The translations under genes were made by a program, and so were the position numbers. The notes beneath the pieces were generated by a model. The model saw nothing but the letters and a program-made list of their open reading frames with translations, searched no databases and was not told where the DNA came from. Of a stretch of DNA of 64,000 bases, positions 20,549-31,164 are shown piece by piece. Position 1 is the first letter of the stretch. Every line of letters begins with the position of its first letter. This DNA comes from Geodermatophilus siccatus. Its GTDB lineage: Bacteria; Actinomycetota; Actinomycetes; Mycobacteriales; Geodermatophilaceae. The stretch covers positions 248,001 through 312,000 of the forward strand of contig NZ_FNHE01000004.1 of assembly GCF_900103785.1 (NCBI RefSeq). Reading direction: 5' to 3'.

Positions 20549-22342
20549 GTGGGGTTGGACAGCACGCTGGAGCGGGGCCCCGCCTGGGCGCGGGGCACCC
20601 GCGGCCGGGTGGCCGGCATCGCCGCCGTCGTCCTGCTGGTGGTCGCGGTGGCGGTCAGCTGCGCCAACGCCGGTGAGGACGACTCCACGCTCCCCGTCTT
20701 CGGCGGCGGCCCGGACACCGGCGTCACCGGCGTCCGGGCGCCGTCCGAGGCCGCCGGCGGCACGCTGCGGGTGGTGACCGGCGAGGTCGACAACCTCGAC
20801 CCGCAGCGCTCCTACCTCCCCGGCGTGTGGAACCTCATGCGGCTCTACACCCGCACGCTGGTCAGCTACTCCTCCGAGCCCGGCCGCACCGGCGAGCTGG
20901 TGCCCGACCTCGCGACGGACCTCGGCACCACGCCGGACGGCGGCACCACCTGGACGTTCACGCTCCGCGAGGGCGTCCGCTTCGAGACCGGCGCGCCGAT
21001 CACCTCGCGCGACGTCAAGTACGGCATCGAGCGCTCGTTCGCCTCGGACGTCGTCGTCGGCGGCCCCACCCGCGTGGTCGAGCTGCTCGACGACCCGGAG
21101 AACCCCTACGCCGGGCCGTACCAGGACGAGACCCCCGGCCGGCTGGGGCTGGCCTCGGTCGAGACCCCCGACGACCGCACGATCACCTTCCGGCTGCGCT
21201 CGCCGCAGCCGGACTTCGCCTACGTCATGGCGCTGCCCTCGAGCAGCCCGGTCCCGGCCGACAAGGACACCGGCGCCGACTACGGCGGCGACCCGGTGTC
21301 CTCCGGCCCGTACGCGGTCGCCACGCGGGACGACGTCACCGGCATCGTGCTCGAGCGCAACCCGCAGTGGGACCCGGCGACCGACGAGGTCCGCACCGCG
21401 CTGCCCGACCGGGTCGTCGTGCGCACCGGGCTCACCGGCGTGGAGCGCGACCAGGCGCTGCTGGCCGGGTCCGCCGACGTCGACATCTCCGGCGCCGGCA
21501 TCCAGGCCCCCACGACGGCCCGGCTGGGCGAGGACACCGGCGGCGACGTCCCGCTGGTCGACCGCATCGACGAGGTGACGAACAACGTCGTCCGGCTGCT
21601 CGCGCTGCCGACCGACGTCGCGCCGTTCGACGACCCGGCCTGCCGGGCCGCGGTCGCCGGCGTGGTGGACCGCGCCGCGGTGCAGGAGGTGCTCGGCGGG
21701 CCGACGGAGGCCGTGCGCACCTCGCAGCTGTGGCCGCGCGATGTGGAGGGCGGTCCGGAGGAGCCCGATCCGACACCCGACCCGGCCGCGGCGGAGGAGG
21801 CCCTGGCCGCCTGCGGGCAGCCGGAGGGCTTCGACACCGTGCTGGCCGTTCCCGACGCCCCCACCGGTGTGGCCGTCGCCGAGGAGGTGGCCGAGCAGCT
21901 GTCGCGCGTCGGCATCCGGGCCGAGGTCCGCCCGCTGGACGCACCCAGCTTCTACGCCACCGAGGTGGGCAACCCCGACCGGGTCCGCGACAACGGCATC
22001 GGCATCGTGCTGGCCACCTGGACCGCCGACTTCCCGACCCCCGGCTCGTTCCTCGTGCCGCTGGTCGACGGCCGGTCGGTGAGCACCGTCGGCAACACCA
22101 ACTTCGCCCGGCTCACCGACCCCGGGATCGACGGCCTCATCGACGCCGCGCGCGCGGCCGCCGGCGACCCGGAGGCCGCCCGCGCCGCCTGGCGGGAGGT
22201 GGCGACCGCCGCAACCGCCACCGGCGCGTACGTGCCGCTCGCCGAGTCGCGGGTGCAGCTGCTGGCCGGCCAGCGGCTGCGCAACGGCGTCGTGATGGGC
22301 CCGTACACGAGCTACGACCTGGCGACCGCCGGCGTCCGCTGA
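20549..22342 (+). CDS. ABC transporter substrate-binding lipoprotein (family 5)
   Basis: From GTG 20549, with GGGGAG upstream, the protein has 597 residues. An Arg-containing n-region and hydrophobic stretch end in AVSC, a lipobox placing the lipid-modified Cys at residue 38. The mature part is a family-5 (peptide/nickel/oligosaccharide) binding protein: NLDPQRSYLPGVWNLMRLYTR, ITSRDVKYGIERSF and SSGPYAVATRDD. No permease or ATPase gene is adjacent, so it is an orphan or works with a transporter elsewhere. It sits between tpiA and secG. A longer frame back to 20444 would overlap tpiA and lacks support. Confidence 0.88.
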   Translation: MGLDSTLERGPAWARGTRGRVAGIAAVVLLVVAVAVSCANAGEDDSTLPVFGGGPDTGVTGVRAPSEAAGGTLRVVTGEVDNLDPQRSYLPGVWNLMRLYTRTLVSYSSEPGRTGELVPDLATDLGTTPDGGTTWTFTLREGVRFETGAPITSRDVKYGIERSFASDVVVGGPTRVVELLDDPENPYAGPYQDETPGRLGLASVETPDDRTITFRLRSPQPDFAYVMALPSSSPVPADKDTGADYGGDPVSSGPYAVATRDDVTGIVLERNPQWDPATDEVRTALPDRVVVRTGLTGVERDQALLAGSADVDISGAGIQAPTTARLGEDTGGDVPLVDRIDEVTNNVVRLLALPTDVAPFDDPACRAAVAGVVDRAAVQEVLGGPTEAVRTSQLWPRDVEGGPEEPDPTPDPAAAEEALAACGQPEGFDTVLAVPDAPTGVAVAEEVAEQLSRVGIRAEVRPLDAPSFYATEVGNPDRVRDNGIGIVLATWTADFPTPGSFLVPLVDGRSVSTVGNTNFARLTDPGIDGLIDAARAAAGDPEAARAAWREVATAATATGAYVPLAESRVQLLAGQRLRNGVVMGPYTSYDLATAGVR

Positions 22343-22350
22343 CAGCCCGG

Positions 22351-22384
22351 GAGCATCGCAGCGAGCGCCGGCGAGCGAGGAGCG
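22351..22384 (+). repeat. 34-bp dispersed repeat, copy 1
   Basis: Starts GAGCATCGCAGCGAGCGC and ends GCGAGCGAGGAGCG, just after the binding-protein gene. Its exact reverse complement is at 55183-55216. Confidence 0.7.
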
Positions 22385-22487
22385 GACCCGGGCGCGGACG
22401 CGGGCCGTGTGCACGGCCGCTGACCGCCCGGGGACGCCGGGCGGCCGGGGACACGGTCGGCTCGACGGCCTCCCGCGGTCGGTCGGT

Positions 22488-22493
22488 TACCCT
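22488..22493 (+). promoter_or_regulatory. Candidate -10 box (TACCCT) for secG, leaderless
   Basis: TACCCT ends 6 bases before the secG ATG at 22500. Confidence 0.4.
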
Positions 22494-22499
22494 CGGGGC

Positions 22500-22733
22500 A
22501 TGGTCGAGCTGGTCCTCAACGTGCTGCTGGTGCTCACCAGCGTGCTCCTCGTGGTGCTGATCCTGCTGCACCGCGGCAAGGGCGGGGGCCTGTCCTCGAT
22601 GTTCGGCGGCGCGGTCTCCTCGCAGCTGTCCGGCTCCTCGGTGGTGGAGAAGAACCTCAACCGGCTGACCGTCTTCATCGGCCTGATCTGGACGGTCTGC
22701 ATCATCGCCCTGGGCATCCTGCTCAAGGTCTGA
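22500..22733 (+). CDS. secG: Preprotein translocase subunit SecG
   Basis: A 77-residue inner-membrane protein with two transmembrane helices (about residues 2-20 and 53-73) separated by the conserved cytoplasmic loop LHRGKGGGLSSMFGG. It assists SecYE/SecA protein export. The ATG at 22500 fits the family start (MVELVLNVLLVLTSV); the longer frame from 22407 is non-conserved. Location downstream of tpiA is the classic actinobacterial position. A palindromic element follows the stop directly. Confidence 0.95.
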   Translation: MVELVLNVLLVLTSVLLVVLILLHRGKGGGLSSMFGGAVSSQLSGSSVVEKNLNRLTVFIGLIWTVCIIALGILLKV

Positions 22734-22806
22734 AGAAGGACCCCGCGTCCCCCCATCCCTCGCGCGCTCGGGACGGGACCCTGACGCGGGGCCGTTCCAG
22801 CACGTC
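22734..22806 (+). repeat. Palindromic element copy C, directly after secG
   Basis: Begins at the base after the secG TGA with AAGAAGGACCCCGCGTCC, continues through CCCTCGCGCGCTCGG and GGGACCCTG, and ends GCGGGGCC-GTTCCAGCACGTC. Arms GGACCCCGCGTC and GACGCGGGGCC pair, so it likely works as the secG terminator. The tail GGCCGTTCCAGCACGTC (22790-22806) is repeated at 22835-22851. Confidence 0.7.
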
Positions 22807-22927
22807 ACCAGGCTCGCGGCGAGCCTGTGGACGAGGCCGTTCCAGCACGTCCCCGCGCTCCCCTCGGCCTCCGGTGAACGCCGAGGTCACCGGGACCAAA
22901 GTCCTCTCCGCGGCAAGATCCAGGCCC

Positions 22928-22933
22928 TAGACT
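22928..22933 (+). promoter_or_regulatory. Candidate -10 box (TAGACT) for rbpA
   Basis: TAGACT lies about 52 bases before the rbpA GTG. No SigR-type GGGAAT/GTT pair was recognised. Confidence 0.3.
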
Positions 22934-22985
22934 GCCCCGGCGGCCACTCGTCGCCGCAGATCGCCGAGACGCGCAGGGGGCACTG

Positions 22986-23327
22986 GTGGCTGGTGGTAAC
23001 GCGATCCGGGGGACGCGGGTGGGAGCGGGCCCGATGGGGGAGGCCGAGCGCGGCGAGGCAGCGCCCCGCCGGCGGGTGCCGTTCTGGTGCGCCCAGGGCC
23101 ACGAGACGCAGGTGTCCTTCGCCTCCGACGCCGAGGTGCCCGAGCTGTGGGACTGCCCTCGCTGCGGCCTGCCGGCCGGTCAGGACCAGGCGGCGCCGCC
23201 CCCCGCGCCGCGCACCGAGCCCTACAAGACCCACCTGGCCTACGTCCGCGAGCGGCGCAGCGACGCCGATGGTGACGCCCTCCTCGAGGAGGCGCTGGCC
23301 AAGCTGCGGGCCCGTCGCGGCGCCTGA
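22986..23327 (+). CDS. rbpA: RNA polymerase-binding protein RbpA
   Basis: The 113-residue RbpA is an actinobacterial transcription factor that binds the principal sigma factor and stabilises open complexes. The N-terminal GGNAIRGTRVGAGPMGEAER segment, the zinc-ribbon-like core (VPFWCAQGHETQVSF, then WDCPRCGLPAG) and the sigma-interaction helix (RTEPYKTHLAYVRERRSDAD) are all present. The GTG start is fixed by the conserved N-terminus. It is monocistronic, followed by a GC-rich hairpin. Confidence 0.96.
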   Translation: MAGGNAIRGTRVGAGPMGEAERGEAAPRRRVPFWCAQGHETQVSFASDAEVPELWDCPRCGLPAGQDQAAPPPAPRTEPYKTHLAYVRERRSDADGDALLEEALAKLRARRGA

Positions 23328-23331
23328 GCGC

Positions 23332-23384
23332 GGACCCCGTCCTCGTCCTGCGCGCAGCTCAGGGGGCGGGATCCGGGACGGGGC
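23332..23384. repeat. GC-rich hairpin element between rbpA and the minus-strand genes
   Basis: GGACCCCGTCC pairs with GGGACGGGGCC across about 30 bases. It lies between convergent rbpA and the 52-residue minus-strand ORF and can terminate both. The right part resembles 17018-17035 and 63838-63855. Confidence 0.5.
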
Positions 23385-23402
23385 CACCCCTGAGATCCCG
23401 TT

Positions 23403-23561
23403 CTACTCGCGGGGCGGTCGCGGCTGCGGCACGGTCGTCCAGACCACCCAGGCCGCCCGCTCCCAGTTCCAGTAGCACCCCCGGTGCCCGGGCGGTGCCA
23501 CGGGGACGACCTCCCGCACCGGACGAGGCGTGCGGCGGATAGCGGGGGCGGGGCGCGTCAT
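23403..23561 (-). CDS. 52-residue Trp-rich basic protein
   Basis: ATG at 23561 is preceded by GGAG eight bases upstream. The product starts MTRPAPAIRRTPRPVREVVP and ends with YWNWERAAWVVW followed by TTVPQPRPPRE. Five of the last 23 residues up to the Trp cluster end are aromatic, and codon third positions are GC-rich as in real genes here. It lies 99 bases downstream of pgl on the same strand and stops before a strong hairpin. No family is recognised. The amphipathic Trp/Arg-rich C-terminus could bind membrane or nucleic acid, which is only a guess. Confidence 0.55.
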   Translation of the reverse strand: MTRPAPAIRRTPRPVREVVPVAPPGHRGCYWNWERAAWVVWTTVPQPRPPRE

Positions 23562-23660
23562 CGCGGGCTCCACGGGGAGGGCCGGCGGCCGGGTGGCTGC
23601 GGTCGCGGACCGCAGTCTGCTCGCCGCCCGACCTCCCGGCCAGGGTCGCCGGACCCCGGC

Positions 23661-24476
23661 TCAGCTCCGCCCGTCGAGCTCCGCAGCGGCCTCGGCGTCC
23701 AGCAGCCACCGGGTGGCCCGGCGTCCGTGCACCCCGGCCGCGGGCAGCTCGTCCGGCGTCGTGCCGGCGGTCAGCGCCCGCGCCACGGCCGGTGCCTTCG
23801 CCGAGCCGGAGACGAGCAGCCACACCTCCTCGGCCGCGTTGATCGCGGGGAAGCCCAGGCTGACCCGGGTGGGTGGCGGCTTGGGGCAGTCGCGCACCGC
23901 GACCACGGTGCGCTCGTCGGAGACCGCGGGCGTCCCCGGGAAGATCGACGCCACGTGACCCTCCGGGCCCATGCCCAGCAGCAGCACGTCGATGCGGGGG
24001 AGCGACCCGCCGTCCGGTGCCGCGGCGGCCAGCTGCTCGGCGTACCAGGCGGCGGCGTCCTCGGGCTCGGCGAACCCGGCGTCCGAGGCCGGCATCGCGT
24101 GCACCCGCTCCGCCGGGACGCCGGCCGGGTCCAGCAGCGCCCGCCGGGCGCCGAGCTCGTTGCGCTCGTCGTCGTCGGCCGGGACCCAGCGCTCGTCGCC
24201 CCACCAGACGTCGACGGCGGTCCAGTCCACCCGCTCCCGCGCCGGCTCGCGGACCAGGTCGGCGACCCGCTCGAGGACGGCGGTGCCGATGCCCCCGCCG
24301 GTGAGGACGACCGACGCCGTCCCGTGCACCGCCTGCGCCGCGGCCAGCCGGGCGACCAGCGCCGTGGCGACCGCGCGGGCCAGCCGGTCGGCGTCGGGCT
24401 CGACGACGACGTCCGGGACGGGCCGGCCCTCCTCGGCCCGCCGGGCGGCGATCCGGTCCCCCGGAGGCAGCGTCAC
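23661..24476 (-). CDS. pgl: 6-phosphogluconolactonase
   Basis: GTG at 24476 overlaps the opcA stop by 4 bases (GTGA) and gives 271 residues. Pgl hydrolyses 6-phosphogluconolactone in the oxidative pentose phosphate pathway. Typical segments are SVVLTGGGIGTAVLE, VDWTAVDVWWGDERWVP, DVLLLGMGPEGHVASIFPG and RVSLGFPAINAAEEVWLLVSG. The gene order zwf-opcA-pgl is the standard actinobacterial oxidative branch. A longer frame to 24623 is inside opcA and is not conserved. Confidence 0.95.
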   Translation of the reverse strand: MTLPPGDRIAARRAEEGRPVPDVVVEPDADRLARAVATALVARLAAAQAVHGTASVVLTGGGIGTAVLERVADLVREPARERVDWTAVDVWWGDERWVPADDDERNELGARRALLDPAGVPAERVHAMPASDAGFAEPEDAAAWYAEQLAAAAPDGGSLPRIDVLLLGMGPEGHVASIFPGTPAVSDERTVVAVRDCPKPPPTRVSLGFPAINAAEEVWLLVSGSAKAPAVARALTAGTTPDELPAAGVHGRRATRWLLDAEAAAELDGRS

Positions 24477-25594
24477 GACACGGCCTGCCCGGCGTCGCGG
24501 GCGCCCTGGTCGGGGTCGTCCACGCCCTGCTGGGCGACCTCGTCGGTGCCCTCCGAGTCCGGTGGGACGGCGGGGAGCGTCTCCCCGCCGCTGCCGGCGT
24601 TCTCCTCGGCGGGGTCGAACCACACGTACTCGCGCACGGGGGAGCGGTACGCCAGGTCCGGGACGCCGGTCGTGGCCTCCAGCGCGTCGGCGAACGGCTC
24701 GTCGGGGTCCAGCCGGCGCAGCTCCTCACCGACCAGGTCGCCGAGCTGCCGGTCGGGCAGGGCCACGGTCGCCTCGGGCCGGTAGGGCTGGTGGATGACC
24801 GCGCCGCCGCGCCGGGCGGCCTCCACCCGCACCTGCTCGTCCTGGTCGAGCTCCAGCACCACGGCCGAGACCCCGCTGGGGCCGGGGCGCCGCTCGCCGG
24901 ACACCACCGGGATCTCGCAGCCGCAGCGCGCGCTCAGCCAGCCGGCCAGCAGCAGCGCGGTCGCGTGCCCGGGGTCGCCCTCCACCCGGCCGCCGAGCAC
25001 CCGGACGGCGTCCCCGCGCCGCCCGGAGACCGAGTCGACCGTCGAGGTGAGCGTGGACCGCCACGGCGTGCTGCGGGTCCAGGCCAGGTCGGTGTCGCCG
25101 GGCGCGTAGTCCTCGGCGCGGGCGCGCAGCGCGGCCAGCTGGTCCTCGGCCAGCGAGCTGTCGGTGATCCGCCGGTCGGCGATCACCGCCAGCGCGTCGG
25201 TGGCCAGCTGCTCCGGCGGGGTGCCGTGCCACCAGGTCACCACGGGCGCGTCGGCGGCCAGCAGCGGCAGCACGACCGACTCGGCGTGCAGCGCCAGCCG
25301 GCCGTACATGCGCATGACCACGGCCTCGCCCGGACCCAGCCGCCCGCCGATCAGCACCTCGGCGTCCAGCCGCGGGGTCGGCGCCTCGATCTGCCGGCGG
25401 ACGACGATCAGCAGCCGGCAGGGATGCTGCTCGGCGGCGGCGGTCGCGGCCTCCTCGGCCTCGGCCACCCGGTTCTCGTCGGCCACGACCACGAGGGTCA
25501 GCGCGACGCCGGAGAGCACCGCGCCGCCGGTGCGCCGCTGCGCGGCGAGCTCCTTGACCACCGCGGAGCCGGTGGTGTCCCACAGGGTCGTCAT
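24473..25594 (-). CDS. opcA: Glucose-6-phosphate dehydrogenase assembly protein OpcA
   Basis: The 373-residue protein opens with MTTLWDTTGSAVVKELAAQR, as in actinobacterial OpcA, and has the conserved ENRVAEAEEAA, HPCRLLIVVR, PLLAADAPVVTWWHGTPP and DRRITDSS segments. OpcA is an allosteric partner or assembly factor of glucose-6-phosphate dehydrogenase, first shown in cyanobacteria and common in actinobacteria. It follows zwf by 40 bases and overlaps pgl, supporting a shared transcript. The C-terminal Asp/Glu-rich tail of about 35 residues is variable. Confidence 0.94.
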   Translation of the reverse strand: MTTLWDTTGSAVVKELAAQRRTGGAVLSGVALTLVVVADENRVAEAEEAATAAAEQHPCRLLIVVRRQIEAPTPRLDAEVLIGGRLGPGEAVVMRMYGRLALHAESVVLPLLAADAPVVTWWHGTPPEQLATDALAVIADRRITDSSLAEDQLAALRARAEDYAPGDTDLAWTRSTPWRSTLTSTVDSVSGRRGDAVRVLGGRVEGDPGHATALLLAGWLSARCGCEIPVVSGERRPGPSGVSAVVLELDQDEQVRVEAARRGGAVIHQPYRPEATVALPDRQLGDLVGEELRRLDPDEPFADALEATTGVPDLAYRSPVREYVWFDPAEENAGSGGETLPAVPPDSEGTDEVAQQGVDDPDQGARDAGQAVS

Positions 25595-25634
25595 CGGGTT
25601 CCCTCCCGTCGGGCGGCTGTCGCCGGTACCCGCC

Positions 25635-27152
25635 TCACGGACGCCGCCACCGGCGGCCCTCGGCGGCGAGCATCTCGTCGGCCGCCCGCGGCCCCCACTC
25701 GCCGGCCCGGTACGGCTGCGGCGTGGTCCCGGCCCAGAACTCCTCGAGCGGGTCGATCACCGACCACGAGGCCTCGACCTCGGCGTTGCGGGGGAACAGC
25801 GTGGCGTCCCCGAGCAGGACGTCGAGCAGCAGCCGCTCGTACGCCTCGGGGCTGGCCTCGGTGAACTGCTCGCCGTAGAGGAAGTCCATCGACACGTCGC
25901 GGACCTCCATCACGCTGCCGGGCACCTTCGACCCGAACTTGAGGGTGACCCCCTCGTCGGGCTGCACGCGCACGACCAGCTGGTTGTGGCCCAGCTCCTC
26001 GGTGTCGGTGTCGGCGAAGGGCAGGTGCGGCGCGCGCTTGAACACCAGCGCGATCTCGGTGACCCGCCGAGGCAGCCGCTTGCCGGTGCGCAGGTAGAAC
26101 GGCACGCCCGCCCAGCGCCGGGTCTCCACGCCCAGCCGGACGGCGGCGTAGGTCTCGGTGGTGGAGTGCGGGTCGACTCCCTCCTCCTGCCGGTAACCGG
26201 TGGCCCGCTGGCCGGCCAGCCACCCCTGCTCGTACTGGCCGCGGACGGCGAAGGTCGAGAGGTCCTCGGGCAGCGAGATCGCGCGCAGCACCTTGAGCTT
26301 CTCGGTGCGGATCTCCTCGGCGGAGAACTCGACCGGCTCCTCCATCGCGGTGAGCGCGAGCAGCTGCAGCAGGTGGTTCTGCAGCACGTCCCGGGCGGCG
26401 CCGGTCTGCTCGTAGAACTGCGCCCGCCCGCCGATGCCGACGTCCTCGGCCATGGTGATCTGCACCGAGTCGACGTGGTGGCCGTTCCAGACCGGCTCGA
26501 ACAGCTCGTTGGCGAACCGCAGCGCCATCAGGTTCTGGACGGTCTCCTTGCCCAGGTAGTGGTCGATGCGGAAGACGTCCTCGGCGGTGAACACGGAGTC
26601 GACCAGCTCGTTCAGCTCCCGGCTGGAGGCCAGGTCGGTGCCGAACGGCTTCTCCACCACGACCCGGCGCCACCGTCCGGGGGTGCTGTCGGCCATGCCG
26701 GTGCGCTGCATCTGCTTGAGCACGACCGGGAACATCGCCGGCGGGATGGACAGGTAGAACGCGGCGTTGCCGCCGATGCCGTGGCTGCCCTCGAGCTCAC
26801 CGAGGGTGGCGGCCAGCTCGTCGAAGGCGTTGTCGTCGTCGAAGGAGCCCTGGACGAAGCGCACGCTGCTGGCCAGCCGCTCCCAGACCTCCTCCCGCCA
26901 CGGGGTCCGCGCGGCCTTGCGGGCGGCGTCGCGGGCCAGCTCGGCGAAGTCCTCGTCACCCCAGTCGCGGCGCGCGAAGCCCAGCAGGGCGAAGTTGGTC
27001 GGCAGCAGCCCGCGGTTGGCCAGGTCGTAGACGGCCGGGAGGAGCTTCTTGCGGGCGAGGTCCCCGGTGATGCCGAAGACGACCAGGGCGCAGGGCTCGG
27101 GTACGCGGGGCAGCCGCCGGTCCCGCGGATCGCGCAGCGGGTTGGAGATCAT
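25635..27152 (-). CDS. zwf: Glucose-6-phosphate 1-dehydrogenase
   Basis: ATG at 27152 with GAGGA upstream gives 505 residues starting MISNPLRDPRDRRLPRVPEP, matching the family start; the longer frame to 27293 is non-conserved. The NADP-binding motif VVFGITGDLARKKL is at 25-38 and the active-site RIDHYLGKE near residue 200, with EKPFG and YLRTGKRL also present. The enzyme oxidises glucose-6-phosphate and supplies NADPH. It sits between tal and opcA in the pentose phosphate cluster. Confidence 0.97.
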   Translation of the reverse strand: MISNPLRDPRDRRLPRVPEPCALVVFGITGDLARKKLLPAVYDLANRGLLPTNFALLGFARRDWGDEDFAELARDAARKAARTPWREEVWERLASSVRFVQGSFDDDNAFDELAATLGELEGSHGIGGNAAFYLSIPPAMFPVVLKQMQRTGMADSTPGRWRRVVVEKPFGTDLASSRELNELVDSVFTAEDVFRIDHYLGKETVQNLMALRFANELFEPVWNGHHVDSVQITMAEDVGIGGRAQFYEQTGAARDVLQNHLLQLLALTAMEEPVEFSAEEIRTEKLKVLRAISLPEDLSTFAVRGQYEQGWLAGQRATGYRQEEGVDPHSTTETYAAVRLGVETRRWAGVPFYLRTGKRLPRRVTEIALVFKRAPHLPFADTDTEELGHNQLVVRVQPDEGVTLKFGSKVPGSVMEVRDVSMDFLYGEQFTEASPEAYERLLLDVLLGDATLFPRNAEVEASWSVIDPLEEFWAGTTPQPYRAGEWGPRAADEMLAAEGRRWRRP

Positions 27153-27331
27153 GTCCGTCCTCGAGGTCGGGAGGGGACCCGCGCTCCGGCGCGGCGGTGC
27201 ACCGGGCGACGGGGGCATGCGGGAACTGCGTCGATTCTCCGTCTCCGCGGCGGATCCGCGCGGTGAGCGGCCTCCCGCGGCGCGGCGGACCACCGGCCGG
27301 GAGCCCCCGCTCGGCTCCCGGCCGACGGAGC

Positions 27332-27375
27332 GGGGCCCCGCACCCCCGCCGACGAGGCCGGGTGCGCGGGGCCCC
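27332..27375 (-). terminator. GC-rich hairpin after transaldolase
   Basis: GGGGCCCCGCACCC (27332-27345) pairs with GGGTGCGCGGGGCCCC (27360-27375) with a two-base bulge. It lies just beyond the tal stop, between tal and zwf, and may reduce read-through in the operon. Confidence 0.5.
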
Positions 27376-27381
27376 GGGGGG

Positions 27382-28485
27382 TCAGGCCTTGTCCTCCAGC
27401 TGGGTCCGCACCGACTCGGTCAGCTCGTCCCACGAGTCGACGAACTTCTGCACGCCCTCGTCCTCGAGCACGCGGAAGACGTCGTCGAGGTCGACCCCGG
27501 CGTCGGCGATGGCCTTCATCGTGGCCGCGGCGTCGTCGTAGGTCTTCTGCACCGGGGTGCCCGGGCTGCCGTGGTCCGCGTAGGCCTTCATCGTCTTCTC
27601 CGGCATCGTGTTGACGGTGCCGGGCGCGATGAGCTCGCTGACGTAGAGCGTGTCGGCGTACTCGGGGTTCTTCACGCCGGTCGAGGCCCACAGCGGCCGC
27701 TGCGGGTGGGCGCCCTTGGCCTCCAGCGCCTTCCAGCGGTCGGAGGAGAAGACCTCCTCGTAGGCCTGGTAGGCCAGCTGCGCGTTGGCCAGCGCCGCCT
27801 TGCCCTTGAGCTGCTCGGCGCCGGCCTTCTCCAGCCGCTTGTCGATCTCGGTGTCCACGCGGGACACGAAGAACGACGCCACCGAGGCGATGCCTGACAG
27901 GTCGGCGTCGGCGTCCTCGGCCAGCCGCTGCTCCAGGCCGGCGAGGTAGGCGTCCATGACCGCCCGGTACCGCTCGAGGCTGAAGATGAGGGTGACGTTG
28001 ACGCTGATGCCCCGGGCGATGGACGTCGTGATGGCCGGCAGGCCGGCCTCCGTCGCCGGGATCTTGATGAACAGGTTGGGCCGGTCGACCAGCCACCACA
28101 GGTGCGCTGCCTCGGCCGCGGTGGCGTCGGTGTCGTGCGCCAGGCCGGGGGCGACCTCCAGCGACACCCGGCCGTCACCGGGCTGCCGCTGCGCGACCGG
28201 CGCGAGCAGGTCGCAGGCGTCCCGGACGTCGGAGGCGGTGATGGTGCGCAGCGCCTCCTCGACGCTCACCTTCCGGACGGCGAGGGCGTGCAGCTGGTCG
28301 TCGTAGGAGTCCGATCCGCTGATCGCCGCGGCGAAGATCGTCGGGTTGGTGGTGACGCCGACGACGGAGTACTCGTCGACCAGGGACTGCAGGTTCCCGC
28401 TGCGGATGCGGTCGCGGGAGAGGTCGTCGAGCCAGACGGCGACCCCGGCCGACGACAGCTCGGCCAGCTTCTCGTTCTGTGCCAT
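27382..28485 (-). CDS. tal: Transaldolase
   Basis: The 367-residue transaldolase transfers a dihydroxyacetone unit between sugar phosphates through a Schiff base on Lys141 ([10 protein letters not shown]). [43 protein letters not shown] and [12 protein letters not shown] are conserved in the long actinobacterial class. ATG 28485 has AGGAGGACC six bases before it. It lies between tkt and zwf; a palindromic element occupies the 85-base gap to tkt and abuts this ribosome site. Confidence 0.96.
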   Translation of the reverse strand: MAQNEKLAELSSAGVAVWLDDLSRDRIRSGNLQSLVDEYSVVGVTTNPTIFAAAISGSDSYDDQLHALAVRKVSVEEALRTITASDVRDACDLLAPVAQRQPGDGRVSLEVAPGLAHDTDATAAEAAHLWWLVDRPNLFIKIPATEAGLPAITTSIARGISVNVTLIFSLERYRAVMDAYLAGLEQRLAEDADADLSGIASVASFFVSRVDTEIDKRLEKAGAEQLKGKAALANAQLAYQAYEEVFSSDRWKALEAKGAHPQRPLWASTGVKNPEYADTLYVSELIAPGTVNTMPEKTMKAYADHGSPGTPVQKTYDDAAATMKAIADAGVDLDDVFRVLEDEGVQKFVDSWDELTESVRTQLEDKA

Positions 28486-28501
28486 GTCAGGTCCTCCTGG
28501 T

Positions 28502-28570
28502 GAGGTGCTGGAACGGCCACCCTTCAGGGTCCCGCGCCGAGCGTGCGAGGCGTGGGGGGAAGGGTGGTCC
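28502..28570 (-). repeat. Palindromic element copy D, between tkt and tal
   Basis: On the minus strand it begins immediately after the tkt TGA (GGACCACCCTTCC), contains CACGCCTCGCACGCTCGG and CGGGACCCTG, and ends GGGTGGCCGTTCCAGCAC. Arms CCACCCTT and AAGGGTGG pair. It closely matches copy E. Confidence 0.75.
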
Positions 28571-30796
<2,226 letters not shown>

Positions 30797-31164
30797 CGGT
30801 CTGTCGTGCTCCCTCGGGTCGGCCGTGCGGGACCCGCCCGGGCGATCGGCGACCTGTCGGACCCGGGCGGACGGCGGTGCCTGGCCCCAGCGACCGGCCT
30901 CGCGTCAGTCACGGCCCGGCTGCTCCTCACCAGGACGCACCGTCGTCGTCGACGTCGGCCCTACCCGCTGCGTGCGCGGCACCAACGTGATCGACCCTAG
31001 TGGTCTGCGCGGGGGAGGAGACCCTGGTCATGCCGACCGTGGGCGGGGGTGGCCGCGGGCTACAGTTGGTCCGTTCTCCCGTCCCCGGTCGAAAGGGACC
31101 CCGTGCTGTCCAGGTGCCCGGTGGTGCCCTGTGCGCGCGCCGACTCCCCGTCGGTGGCCGCCCG
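30797..31164. promoter_or_regulatory. Divergent tkt/ctaB control region
   Basis: The 368-base gap holds no convincing gene. Candidate -10 boxes are TAGGGT on the minus strand (30994-30999) for tkt and TACAGT on the plus strand (31061-31066) for ctaB, giving leaders of about 190 and 95 bases. GAGGGAGC precedes tkt by about 13 bases. Confidence 0.35.

Noticed and set aside
22734-22985. CRISPR-like array from the repeated GGCCGTTCCAGCACGTC
   Set aside because: Only two units in this gap, and they are part of a palindromic element tail; no regular spacers and no cas genes.
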